Of a stretch of 64,000 bases of DNA, positions 52,459 to 64,000 are shown piece by piece (the first letter of the stretch is position 1; every line of letters starts with the position of its first letter). The notes beneath the pieces are model-generated. The model saw only the letters and a list, made by a program, of their open reading frames with translations, searched no databases and was not told the DNA's origin. The translations under genes were made by a program, and so were the position numbers. Origin of the DNA: Salvia splendens (lineage: Eukaryota; Streptophyta; Magnoliopsida; Lamiales; Lamiaceae); NCBI RefSeq assembly GCF_004379255.2, contig NC_056035.1:36277773-36341772 (forward strand), read 5' to 3'.

Positions 52459-55400
52459 CTAATCTTGTCCTTTCTTAAGTTGTTTTCGTTGCTTTCGTCT
52501 TTGCTCGTGCAAACCTGGTTACAGAGCAGAACGCATAAGAGACTCTAGTCAAGTGAACCAAAATGCAAGTCTAAGATTGAATATTAACAATGAAGAAAGG
52601 GTGAGTGATAATACGTTTTTTCATATCTTTCCTCTTCCTTCTCAAGTCATTTGAATTTCTCTGCTTTTCTGCAATTGCTTTGAGATCCAAGTGTGGCTGA
52701 GAAGACGGTAAGAAACAAACTCATGAGTGCAGCAATAGAAAGTGTATGATTTATGCATCCTAACATGGAACAAGAGCCAAGAATTTATTGCGCGGGATGG
52801 AAATGGAGGTTGAAAATTTTTAGCATTACCTCATTACTTGCACTGCGCAATGCCTGAAGTGGTTCTACGCAATTTTGGCCTATAACGACCAACCTCCTCC
52901 TCTTATTCGGACCTAAATCATTTGCATCCTCTGGTTTTCTCCTTGCAATTTCTTCAAATTGATGTTGAAGCAGTGAAGAGACACCAGACTGAAAAGGTTT
53001 GAAATCAACTTAGATAATTAGAAACAGGTTTCGACCCAGAATGATAGTACATGACGATTTTTCTTGAGCGACACGACAAGTGAGAATACTAAAGATATAC
53101 GGCCGGAATGCAGCCTGTCCCAACACAACAAAAGTTAATCACTGAAATGCTAATCAAGCATAGATGAATTCCTAATTTCTTTAGGCTGACTTTCCCACAG
53201 AAGTTATTACATACTTACGGCTGCAAAAACCTGTCAAAGGCATGCAACCTAGATCTTGCAGAATGAGGTCGGGAAACTGAATTACTGAATCTGAAAACTC
53301 ACTGTAAGTTATACTATTCCTGACATAAGCCGGTCGAAGATAGAGGTAAATGAGAACAAAAGGAAAAAGGTACTACACTCTTTAATTTGTTCCACACACA
53401 CAAACCTTTTGCAACATGCTCTAGGAAGTGAGTGAAGTGAGAGTGTGCATGCACTAATTACTAATGTCACATCAAACAATTTAAAATTGACATATGCTTA
53501 CCCCAGTCACAAAGCGCTTTGAAAATGTTCTGGGTTGCAATGGTCTGGAAAGTAGTGTGTTGAGCTCCTGCAATTTCAAAGGTCAAGACATGTCTTAACA
53601 AGCAAATATAATTCATACGAATTCCATCTGCTTTGCTAAGAGTTCAGATGCGTGCAGATCAAACAATTGAGAGCACTTCTTTACTAAATCCACACCTGCA
53701 GCAACTGCTTCAACTTATTTGATTGGGCTTTGTTTTGCCGATATTTCTTCACTCTGTCCTCCTCACTATCATTATCATCCAAAATCAATTCAACTGATTC
53801 AGCATTTCGCTCCAACCAACTTCTCTCAGCCTTTTCCTGATGAATTAAAGTTCATGACAATAAATATGTCAACATACAGCATAATATGAACAATTAAATC
53901 AGGACTATGTAATAGCAGAAGACAAAACCTATGCTAAGGGGTTAATAAGTAACACGACTCAAAGACTTTTATATATAACAATGAATGGGATCCAAATGAA
54001 ATTTCAGAGGACCTTCAATGATCATGAGTATAGGGGTTAGAAAAGTAAATGGTTTCACTGGACAGTTCAGAAGAAATATTGTAACAGAATGCAGTTCTCA
54101 TTACCTGGGAACCCTTTCTGACAATCTTATCTATTTGATGTGCAAGAGATGATTGCTTCGTAATCTCTGGCATGCATGAGACCTCAACAGGGAACCGCTG
54201 GAAACTTTCCTGGATAACAAGCCAATGAAATCATCACTTATTCAACAATCAAATGAATGTGTATAGGTAAATAAACATTTCTTTATAACTATACATATAA
54301 AATTTAGAAAGGTTACTGTAAAAGGAAATACAAGAGTCGTGGCTCACTTGACTAAGTACAAACTGACAAAAATTCTATTTAAAATTTTGAATATAATCTG
54401 TTCACAATCTCATATATTCTACATAGCAACGCCATAAATAAGAACGTATGTAAAGTTAACGAGGAATGTCATCATCAAATATCAAACCAAGAGGGTTTAA
54501 GGGTTAGGGTAGGTGTATATGCATGACTAAAGGAGCATCACCATGTTAACATTTAACAATGTACACTTACACTAACTTTAGGAGGTCTAGAAACTTTACA
54601 TACTTAAAATGCCCATAAAACCTCATTACACTTGGTACACCGGTTGTACATGGTTTAAAATATCAATCATTGTCCCTGCTACAACAAAATCTAACAATGT
54701 ATTACCTTTGAAAAGGATCTGCACAAAGACGCAAATTTTGATGCATCGTTTGGTGATATTAGAGCAATGCTACAACCATCGGTAGAGGCTCTAGCTGTTC
54801 TTCCACATCTATGGACGTATACCTACAGCAGCAAACTTATTCTGCTTAAAAACTGCAAGTCTCAGATATTAGAAAGCACCAAAAATTTTAATAATGGAAA
54901 GAATTACTTCAGCCGAAAGTGGAAGCTGGTAATGAACCACAGTCCGAACACCAGGAATGTCAAGTCCTCGTGCTGCAGCATCTGTAGCAACAAGAACACC
55001 ATGTTCATTTGCACGGAAACGATCTATTGACTGCATTGAACAAAAGCACATGAGGCATCAGAGAATACCGATTGAATCTCCGATAATAACCATATAGGCA
55101 GGTTGAGAATGGAAGTATCAGCATTGCAAGAAATAAAAAGGTAAATTTTGGTCTTATTTCTCCAAAAGAGACTAATGTTGACCATAAGCTTGGGAGAAAT
55201 AACACCCTATCTAATTTAAGCAAATCACACTGTGTCCTTGAATCCCATGACCAACCACAACATAATAATGCTTAAAGGCATTTCACTATGAAGCAGACTG
55301 CAGACCCTATTTCCAGTACTTCACAAAAAAATTTTAAATACACTTATCAACTCTAGGAACATTGTTCCCTACATTTGAACTCTAGCCAAAGTAAGTCTGT

Positions 55401-58400
55401 TGTTCATAACCTTGCCCCAAAGATATGGTCATACCACAAAACATAGCACTATTGAGTTTTAAATTTCCAAATTTGAGGGTAAACATGTGATGGAACTTGG
55501 AAGTCAAGCTGGTATGACATATTAAGTCAATAGTTAGACAGCAATCATTGACCTTTCGGGGTTTCTTAGTGCACGGATAGTACACAATATCCACCTCAAC
55601 TCACCCCAAACGATAGTCATCAGCATATGCCACAATAAAAGAATAAAATATATGCCTCAATTGGTACACCGTACTTATATATTTCTACAATTACAACACC
55701 CTGAAAGTGCACTATGCATGAATATTTTTGATAGACCAAAGACTTAGACCGAGAAATGAAAAAACACAATATACGGCATAATATTCCCTACAAGAATATG
55801 ATAGCACAGCAAGGAAGAGGATATGAAACTAATTAGAAATGCAAATGATTGAATATTCAAACCTTTAGACGTGCCCTCTGCTGCATTTCTGAATGAAGGG
55901 TCCAGATATCTAAGTTGAGGATACGCAAAATGGAAGAAATGCGGCGCAGAGCTGCAATGGAGGTGCAAAAGACAATTGCACGGCCCTGCCCATGAATGCT
56001 TAATATATAATACAAATAGGCATCCTTTTCATCTTCTTGACACCTGCAATTCATAATACACAAGGCACTCTCATTGAATAACTTAGTCCAGTAAAAACAT
56101 GGAAATGTGAAAGAGGACTAGAATATGGCAATTAATTGAACTATGCAAAGCATGGTTAGCACAAGGATCAGATTATATAGAGATATATGGCGGTAAAACG
56201 TACTCAATAATTGATTCCACTAGCTTGTTAGCTAAAATTGAAGAGCTAGTTAGATCCACTATAGCAGTGTTAGGTCTCATTCCAGCTCTCTGTGAAAGGG
56301 TCTCAAATGAACTAAGATCATCTTTTTTTGCACGCAAAGATCCATGCTTCAACTTCTTACGGAAATCAGCTGATAATGCTAGAGTTGCAGAAAACACAAA
56401 GGTTTGTCGTTTCTTCTTAGGAAGGTTTGCAAGAGTCACACAATTTTGTGTATTATCGGGCTGACTCTCTGTTGGTTCCTTGCCCACTGGAAGCATGTCA
56501 ATGATGGACTGTAACTCGCGGAAATGACCAGCTTCAATCATGCGGTCGGCCTCATCCAGCACAAAAAATGACAAGCAGTGCATCTGCCATAATGAAAATA
56601 TTATACTTATATGAACCCTCACACTCAACATCATGGAAATATGAGCATAAAAAGTCTCAAATTGAACATACAGCCACATCAACTTCTGAAATAATGATCA
56701 AGATTGAATAGCTGATTAATTAATATCCTTATCACGACCAGTATTTCTTTGTTTTATGTAAGAGCCATATTCCGCATGGTTATATACTTATATATAGGGA
56801 CATAACACACAAAGTACCAGATGCGTCAGATTGTTTTTAAACAAACAGAATATTCATTTCATTAGAAAATATTGAAGCAAGGAATGCTCCTAGTTTATTG
56901 CTAGTTGTTATACATCATCACTCAATCAACTTAAGAAAAATTTAAACAGCTTAAATGAGAAAATGAATACATTTGTCAAAAAATTTGGGACTGCCACGGC
57001 AAACTCATAATAAGCTGTGTGCTTTTTTTGCTACAGAAGATTGAAGAAATTCTAACGAGACCTATATAACAATTTAACAACAACCACAGAAGGTGAGTGC
57101 CTCTTATTCTCAGTCTTACCTCCACAAGGTGTGGTTCTCCGCCTGACATAAGTTCCCACAGTCTTCCTGGTGTTCCAACAACAATTTCAGGCCTTCCTCT
57201 CAAAAGTCTTTCCTGTTTCTCAGTTGACATGCCACCAACAATAGGAACTACCCTAACATTGGTGCCTAATGCAACTGCCTTAAGATGATCTGTCACCTTC
57301 AATAAGAGACATTGTATTATTGTAAAATATAACTATGTAGTAATATATTTAATAAACTACAGACTGAATGAGCAGTGTCCGGGGTTAGAATTTTACATGA
57401 TCCCTCTCGCTACTCAAGTAGCTATTTAGCAGACTAATGAGAAATCATCAAAGCAAAGAGGTATTGAAAACCTGGAGTGCAAGCTCCCTTGTAGGGGTAA
57501 CAATGAGAGCACGTAGAACCCCTTGTGGAGCAATCCCATCACTGCCATCTGCTTTTTCGACCATGAGCCTCTCAACCTTTTCTCGTTCTTCCAGAAGACG
57601 CTGTAAGATGGGCAACCCAAAGGCAAGTGTTTTACCAGATCCTGTCTCAGCAGCACCAATTACATCCTGTCAAGCCAACTAAGTCATCAGTACAAGGCAT
57701 AATTGCCATCATCCAATGCAACGCAAACCTAATTAGAAAAATCAACCTTCCCTTGATGAGCAGCAGCAGGAATGCAAGCTTTCTGTATTGGAGTGGGCTC
57801 CTTAAACTTGAGCCTGTAAATTGATTTCATAATCAAGGGATGAAGTCTCAACTCGTTCCATGAATAATATTCGTCTTCATCAATTAATTCCTCTACAACA
57901 TTGCAGTTGTCCTTTGCCTCACTAGCTGAAAGTAATTTGTTATGTTAGAGGAAGCAATTACACTCACAAAGACATGTCACACAAGACAAGCAGCTAAAAC
58001 TGACTCCTTCAGACAAACCCATCCAAACAATATGGCAATCATTAGCCAAGATATTGGACAAGTACATCTCAACTCTTTCTTGATAAAAGTAATATGAAAC
58101 TAAATTGCTAATAGTATCATCAAGCGAAGTTAGTTTCACGCCCATACATGGAAAAAATATTAGAGAGCTCAACCCAATACACAGAAAATGATAAACAAAA
58201 TATAGAAACTAGGAAACAAGACCAAATGTGATGCACGAATAACACAAAGCCTGGCATCTCACAACATGGAACCTAATTTCTTAAATGATTGTTGATAGTT
58301 GTCACAGTGAATTTTTTGAAAGGAACCATACTGCAGTCTGCAGGTCGTAAATGTAAAGAGGGAAACTTTGTATATGGATATGGGGAATTAAATTAGCAAA

Positions 58401-59542
58401 ATTTATTGACAGAAAGTCAAGCATCAACTACTTAATTTTAAACAAAGTTCATAAAGTAAATCCAAATAGTCTCAAGTATCACCAAGATATAGCATATGTG
58501 GTTCCCCGAAGCTTAGTGCAGTTACTCTTCATGAGACACCAAAAACCACCCAGCTCTACAAAACTACAATAAGCATTGTACAATCATAATGAATACAAAC
58601 CAGTACCTGTCTCTGCATTTTTCTGTGCTTTATTTGTCTCGTCATTCTTCTGATTTTCTTTTTTCTTTTTCTTCCCCACCTTTTTCATCTTTTTCTGCTT
58701 TTTCTTCTCATCACCCTCTTTGATTTCTTCTTCCTTATCACTACATTCACCGTAACTATCAGCATCCAAGCTCTCATCAGCATCCCCTTCCTTTAGCTTA
58801 CTTTTCTTTGATTCTTTTTTTCCTTTTAAATCTTTTCTCATGGTTTCAACCTTGACATTGGGAATTTCCAACCCATACTCTGCTTCATCAATCTCTTCGA
58901 GAGTAAGAAATCCTGCAACCAAGGAAATTAATTTAACCCCAAGCCAAAAACTCACCAATTACAAGTTATAAACAACCTCAAATGAAAACTTTTGTTCACC
59001 TCTAAACGTTAACTTACAAATTCAAGAAGAAATTTCATATTTTGTATGATTGTGAAACCATCAATTTTAGCTGTTACCAAGTAAAAGATACTTCAAAGAA
59101 GAACGTTGCAAGTCGGAAATTTAGTTGGTTACAAAATATACCAGCATAAGTTTATACAACAAAAAAGTTGTCGTCAAACCTATGACTGTTACATAACCAA
59201 AAAAAATTAACCTAAGATTAAAAAAAAGTAGTCTTGACCTCATATCCACCTATCAATTCTACCAGCAAACGAAAGCTGTAGCATTCAAAAAATCACTTTA
59301 CTTCGGCATAGAACTAAACTAAATTATACACAGATAAGATAATTAATCAGAAAATTACCTCCTTCTAGTTGGTTGGAGCCGATGAAGAGAGAGAGATCAT
59401 CGTTGCCGTCGCCATTACTCGCAGGAAGCGAAGAGCTCCAGGGCAGCGACTCCAGCCGTTCGAGCTGCTGGTCCATCTCGCTTCGAGCTCGCTTCTTCAA
59501 CTTCCGATAAGCTTTATTCCTCTCGGCAGACTCCGACGCCAT
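52459..59542 (-). CDS. RH13: DEAD-box ATP-dependent RNA helicase 13 (DDX24/Mak5 type)
   Basis: Probable nucleolar helicase for large-subunit ribosome biogenesis. Fifteen exons with GT-AG borders give 816 residues: 59542-59359, 58912-58607, 57925-57747, 57666-57472, 57296-57120, 56583-56204, 56043-55863, 55030-54908, 54822-54706, 54209-54105, 53836-53696, 53567-53502, 52988-52830, 52696-52615, 52514-52459; all phases agree. Lys/Glu-rich N-terminus (about 85-165), Q motif PTPIQ, motif I AETGSGKT (229-236), PTRELALQ (281-288), TPGR (330-333), DEAD (357-360), SAT (412-414), ARGLDIP (about 554-560), HRCGRTAR (579-586), then a basic tail with nuclear-type clusters. Long inserts between DEAD and SAT are typical of Mak5/DDX24. 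Confidence 0.95.
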
Positions 59543-59912
59543 TTTTGCACCGTGAAATTCGGTCGCAGAAATTTTGAGGGTTGTTTTGTTCGATTTTCTG
59601 ATTCAGAATATATGGGCAAACCGCCCGAGCCGTCCGACCCTAACTGATTAAATAATCAATATCCCGAATATCTTGAATATGGAATTGTGGAATATGGTTT
59701 AAACTAAATTTCATTTCTTTCTCTCTTTATTTAGGAGTACTCCGGTTTTATTATACTATCAATCATCATCACTTTACCTAATTGGACTTGGGAGTTGTTG
59801 GGCTCCCCATTTATAACAACTTATCTTCCAAAATAAGCCCAGCACCTATATCTATATTCTTGGGCTTCTAGTAGTATTTCTAATCGCATTTGTCAACTAT
59901 TTAAATTTTATA
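59543..59912. other. RH13 upstream spacer
   Basis: Probable promoter and 5' UTR of the helicase gene; no TATA box obvious and no other gene. Confidence 0.4.
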
Positions 59913-60142
59913 CCTCATCCATCCGTCCTTGAAAAGTATGAACATTGATTCGACACAGATTTTAATAAGTTATTGGAAAATTTTAAAAAAAAAAGATAAA
60001 AAGAAAAAGTTTTTAAAATACTGTTAATGGAGAATGAGTCTCACATCATTAGAGAAAAATGAGTTTCCAGAATTCAAAAGTTCTTACTCTTCACGGACAG
60101 ACTAAAAATAAAATAGTTTATACTTTTCAGGGAAGGAGCGAG
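59913..60142. mobile_element. Stowaway-like MITE
   Basis: Ends CCTCATCCATCCGTCCTTGAAAAGTAT and the complement of CTCGCTCCTTCCCTGAAAAGTAT, TA on both sides, 230 bp. Confidence 0.7.
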
Positions 60143-60146
60143 TACT

Positions 60147-60345
60147 TATTTTAATTTTTTTAACTAAATCAACACATTTGCAATAATCTTAAGGAATATT
60201 GACGGTTATAATGGATTATTTTAATTTTTTTACTAAATCAACATATTTGCAATAATCTTAAGGAATATTGACGGTCATAATGGATTGTGTAGTGATACTT
60301 GATTGATCATTATTTGCAATAATCTTAAGAAATGATGACTATTAT
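60147..60345. repeat. 70-bp tandem repeat, two copies plus a partial third
   Basis: Units starting at 60147 and 60217 share ATTTGCAATAATCTTAAGGA and ATATTGACGGT; a degraded partial third unit (TTTGCAATAATCTTAAG) follows near 60312. Confidence 0.85.
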
Positions 60346-60959
60346 AATTATTTTTTTGAGTAGAGTATAGCGCGGGGTTAACACTAGTTTATTCTAAAAT
60401 AGAAGCAAATTTAATGTTAGTTCCATCGACGCGCAAAACACATTCCACAAAGTCATATTACACAAATCAAATCAAACATTCCTCTATTCTATATTTCTAT
60501 CGATAGAAGTGCCTTGCCCACACCCAAGCCAAGATCTTTTGTTTTTCATTTTGGATGAAGAATTCTCTAAAAGCCGTAATACTATCGCACATCCGATACT
60601 AGAGGAGTAATCAGCTATGGCATTTCATGACATGGATTTCCCTAATCCCCATTTTCATCAACTTCAGCGGCTTCGTCTCCCACTTCATCTTCCGTCCCGA
60701 GCTCCAAGGCATATTTTTCGTCGTCGACCAAAAGTAGGTAGAGTATGAAACAGAATGACAAAAACGTGAATAAAACAATGTTAATAATTTGAGAAAAACT
60801 TTCTATTTTTGGATGAAACTATTTTTTTATGGACATCCCAAAATCGAAAAATGAGATTATATTTTATAGACGAATGAAGTATTTCTTAATGAAAACAAAT
60901 TGTCGAAGACCAGACTATATAATCATTCTTTTTAATATTATTTTACATATGCATCCACC
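60346..60959. other. Spacer
   Basis: AT-rich with a short moderately GC-balanced stretch (60480-60740); no supported gene. Confidence 0.35.
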
Positions 60960-61338
60960 CTTATATATGCTTGTAACTCTTGTTCATTATCCAATGTTGA
61001 AATTGTTTGCCCTCACAATCTCCTCCCCTCAAACCAAGACCCCACCAGACCAAGACCACATGTCCACCCCATGTTACAGGTCACCACATGTCTTGATTGA
61101 GCTCACATAGAGACATTGGAGAACTTGCAAGCGCAATCCACCGAACCCGAGCCACACAGACCCAGCCCTGAACCAAGGCTCTGATACCACTGTTGGGGAT
61201 CGATGGTGCACACCTGAACTCACAGTTTTGCTCTTGGGGTATTCTCCAAAAGACCTCATACTAATGGAGTTAGGATAATCCTTATATATTCTTGCCACTT
61301 TTATTCATTATCCAATGTGAGAATTGTTTGCCCTCACA
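60960..61338 (-). mobile_element. TRIM-type miniature LTR retrotransposon, 3' LTR truncated
   Basis: On the minus strand a 148-bp LTR runs from 61338 (TGTGAGGGCAAACAATT) to 61191 (ATCGATCCCCAACA). It is followed directly by the primer-binding site GTGGTATCAGAGCC (61190-61177, initiator tRNA-Met type), about 150 bp of non-coding internal sequence, a purine tract (GGGGAGGAGA) and the first 55-60 bases of the second LTR (from 61017). No coding capacity, which fits a TRIM. Confidence 0.75.
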
Positions 61339-61932
61339 AAAACAAATTTATATAAGTTGTACAAAGATCAAAGTTAAGACAAAAAGTATTAAGACCTATT
61401 TAAAAAATATATAAAGATTGTACAAGAACTTAATGAAAATTGTGATAAAAATATGAGATTTAACCGTTTGTGTTTTGCCAATTTAAAATAAATATATTAT
61501 GATCATTGCATATTTGCATGTCACATAGATCTCAATTCAGTTTTACTATTTTTAATACATAAATTATAAATTTAACTAACTTATTTACTATTTTTAATAC
61601 ATAAATTATAAATTTAATTAACTTATTTGATTGAGCTCACTCAGTTTAAGTTAGTGGTCGTTGACGCATTCAAATTGCCATGCGTCACAATATGCTTGCT
61701 TTTGGTCCCTTAAAATCTGCTTATCACAAAATCCAAATTAAACTTTAATTTATATCGCAACGAAAACATCATCGTCAGCTGGAAACCTCTGCTTCACGCT
61801 CTCCCTCTCTTCGGGAATCACAACTAACCCCCGACCTAATTCATAATTAAACCAAATAATTCCATATTTGCTCTTCCTATACTCTTCTGGATTCCTCTCC
61901 AACTCAATCTCTTCCTTGTATTGTCACCACCA
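61339..61932. other. Upstream region of the folate-biopterin transporter gene
   Basis: AT-rich; contains a direct repeat ACATAAATTATAAATTTAA at about 61557 and 61600. No gene. Confidence 0.45.
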
Positions 61933-61939
61933 TATAAAT
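61933..61939 (+). promoter_or_regulatory. TATA box of the folate-biopterin transporter gene
   Basis: TATAAAT 100 bases upstream of the start codon, in CCATATAAATTCC. Confidence 0.6.
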
Positions 61940-62032
61940 TCCATCGCCATGAACATCCATTTCCTTACTTGAACAAAACCTTCAGAGAATCTCACCAAAT
62001 TTCGGAGATTTTCTGAAGTGATTCATTCAATC

Positions 62033-64000
62033 ATGTTGATTTGCAGTAGAATCCCATTGCCCCCAACGAAGCTGGGCACCCAATCCCACATAAAAAACCA
62101 AGCTTTATCCTCTCCAACATCAAGAATCCTCTGTTCTCAGCAGCAGAGCCCCAAGAGCACTATGAAGGAATACAGAAGGCGAAGAGCTCTGAACCCAATC
62201 ATCATTGCCCCAGATGAGCAAATCTCTCTGATCAGCAAACAATCCGATAAAAAATTGATCTTGGATGGGAAGAAGGGGTTTCTGCATCAGGAGATGATGA
62301 TCCTATGCGCGCTTGGTTACTATGTGAATGGTTTCAGGGGATTCCCGTGGCTGGCGCTCAACTTTCACATGGCCCATAATCTCAATATGAATCCCTCGAC
62401 ATTGCAGATTGTGCAGAACATGGGCAATCTGCCTATGGTGGCGAAGCCCTTTTATGGGATCTTGTCTGATGCTCTCTACATTGGTGGTGCTCATAGGATT
62501 CCTTACGTTTCCATTGGAGGTAAAACTCAAAATCTGGGTTTTTTATCTGTTGATGCGTGCAATTCTGTTTTAGAATTGTGTGTTTTATGATGTTTATAAT
62601 CTGGTTTTATTTAGTTTTAGTTTACTTGCTTAAGTTGTTGTTCTTGTTCTGTGTTTACTGTGTTACTATGTCAATGGGATTTGGTTTCTTGTGAGTGGTT
62701 TTGGCTTTATTGCAGCTTCATTATTCAGTTGATATGGGCTTATCTCTTAGCTTGTTTCTTTCTTTGTGTGTGTGTGTGTGTGTTTTAAGGACCACCTAAA
62801 TGGAGTTTCAGTGTGCTAAGTTCTTAAATTTTTACTTTGCTGTTATTTAAAGAAATTGTCTGTTCCAATCTGCCCTGTGCAGTATGGAGCAAGCAAAATT
62901 GCTGCTTTATAATTCAATATCTTTCCATAATTTGCATTGTTTATCTTATTCTTACTATGGTTGAAACAAAGGCTACGATTAGGATCTGGAGTTTCACAAG
63001 GCCTTTTTTATTATGTTTCATGAACTAAAACGTGTGTTTAACTCTGCTCAACCCCAAATATTACAACATGACTCAAACATATGTCATATTCCTAATCGTG
63101 TTGTAAATATGAGTTTCTCAGTGCAATGGTTCCTAAACGCATTCGATTTTGATTTATGAAGTGAAGCATATTACTATACTATATCCATGAACTGACTAGC
63201 CATGAATGAAGCTGATTTTCTATATATCTCTTCAGTGGTCTTGCAGGCTCTATCTTGGGGCTCATTGGCCTTAATCCCGGCAGCTAGTAAAGCTTTTCTA
63301 CCCCTCATGGCATGTGTGCTTCTGACCAATTTTGGAGCTTCGATTGCAGAAGTTGCAAAGGATGCGCTAATTGCAGAGTATGGCCAATACAACAAAGTAC
63401 CGGGGCTCCAATCTTATGCACTCATGGCCTCAGCTGTTGGTGGTGTTTTGGGAAATTTACTCGGAGGCATTTTCTTGGTGAAAGCACTGCAGACTAAATC
63501 AATGTTTCTAGCTTTTGCTGCTATTCTTGTGCTCCAACTCACTGTATGTTTGAAAGCAAGAGAGGACTCACTTGGTTTACCTCAACCATCAAACTACAAT
63601 CCTGTGAGGGAATCAATCCCACAGATCATCAAGAGACAGTACTCTGATCTTATGGTGGCAATTAAGGACGAGAGTGTATCACACTCTCTGATATGGATTG
63701 TTTCTTCAATCTTACTAATCCCAGCTCTATCAGGCTCTATATTTTGCTACCACACTCAATGTCTGAATCTTGATTCCTCAGTTATTGGAATGTCAAAAGT
63801 AACTGGTCAATTGATGCTTCTGTCGTTAACTATTCTCTATGATCGATTCGGGAAGAATATTCCTATGAGGAAGCTGGCCAGCATTATGCAGATCTCATAT
63901 GCATTTTCCCTGCTACTTGATATGGTGCTAGTCAAGCAGATAAACATCCAACTTGGGATCTCGAATGAGGTATTTGCTCTGTGTTTCTCGGGTCTTGCAG
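62033..64000 (+). CDS. Folate-biopterin transporter family protein (3' end beyond the window)
   Basis: MFS-type BT1/FBT membrane transporter for folates or pterins. Exon 1 is 62033-62519; the intron 62520-63235 has GT-AG borders; exon 2 starts 63236 and runs open to the window edge, giving about 417 residues so far. The N-terminus (about 1-60) is Ser/basic and looks like a plastid transit peptide. Family segments: MMILCALGYYVNGFRGFPWLA, LQIVQNMGNLPMVAKPFYGI, SDALYIGGAHRIPYVSIGG, then GASIAEVAKDALIAEYGQ and several hydrophobic helices. It is closest in style to the plant FBT8/FBT9 plastid group, which is a guess from memory. ATG at 62033 is the first after the TATA box in the long frame; an upstream in-frame GTG is ignored. 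The coding phase continues over the splice. Confidence 0.9.

Noticed and set aside
52459..59542. Helicase gene as a pseudogene because single frames are short
   Set aside because: Fifteen exons with GT-AG borders join in phase and give all DEAD-box motifs, so the short frames are exons.

Overview
The window is nuclear DNA of a eudicot plant. Intron-containing host genes sit in AT-rich spacers filled with plant transposon families (Ty3 and Copia LTR elements, a TRIM, hAT, PIF/Harbinger, Stowaway, CACTA). The NLR types, PR-10 sequences and Harbinger family suggest an asterid, probably Lamiales; that placement is inference from general resemblance, not a search.

Layout. 1-758 (minus): 5' part of an AMT1 ammonium transporter. 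1617-2750: non-autonomous Harbinger element with a 74-bp tandem array. 3226-9229: young Ty3/Tat retrotransposon with LTRs that look identical and no protease or RT palm. 10261-11694 (minus): DUF247 protein. 12547-14395: non-autonomous hAT element with a nested inverted-repeat element. 14675-15376: large inverted repeat directly upstream of a PPR gene (15492-17087). 17967-19738: NLR pseudogene lacking NB-ARC. 21923-23120: inverted, decayed copy of the DUF247 locus split by a solo LTR, followed by a tandem pair of long hairpins. 24962-37557: four intronless PR-10/Bet v 1 genes, all on the minus strand, interleaved with a broken Harbinger element, an R1-type NLR pseudogene and nested MITEs. 38273-40131: Stowaway and hAT elements. 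40517-46134: UGT glycosyltransferase pseudogene (minus) split by a young Copia element. 46869-48708: second Harbinger copy with decayed transposase. 49331-51271: pectin methylesterase with inhibitor pro-domain. 52459-59542 (minus): 15-exon DEAD-box helicase of the RH13/DDX24/Mak5 type. 60960-61338: TRIM remnant. 62033-64000: folate-biopterin transporter, cut by the window end.

The host genes are housekeeping or nutrition genes (AMT1, PPR, RH13, FBT, PME) plus a defence-related block (PR-10 cluster, two dead NLRs, DUF247). They do not form one pathway. The main story is tandem duplication of an intronless PR-10 gene together with repeated decay of NLR and UGT genes by transposons and small indels. 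I see no CRISPR array, tRNA or rRNA gene, and no convincing new multi-gene system. The most unusual structures are the recently mobile but RT-less Tat element, the Copia element with a replaced gag, the duplicated hairpins at 23165-23625, and the inverted repeat in front of the PPR gene.
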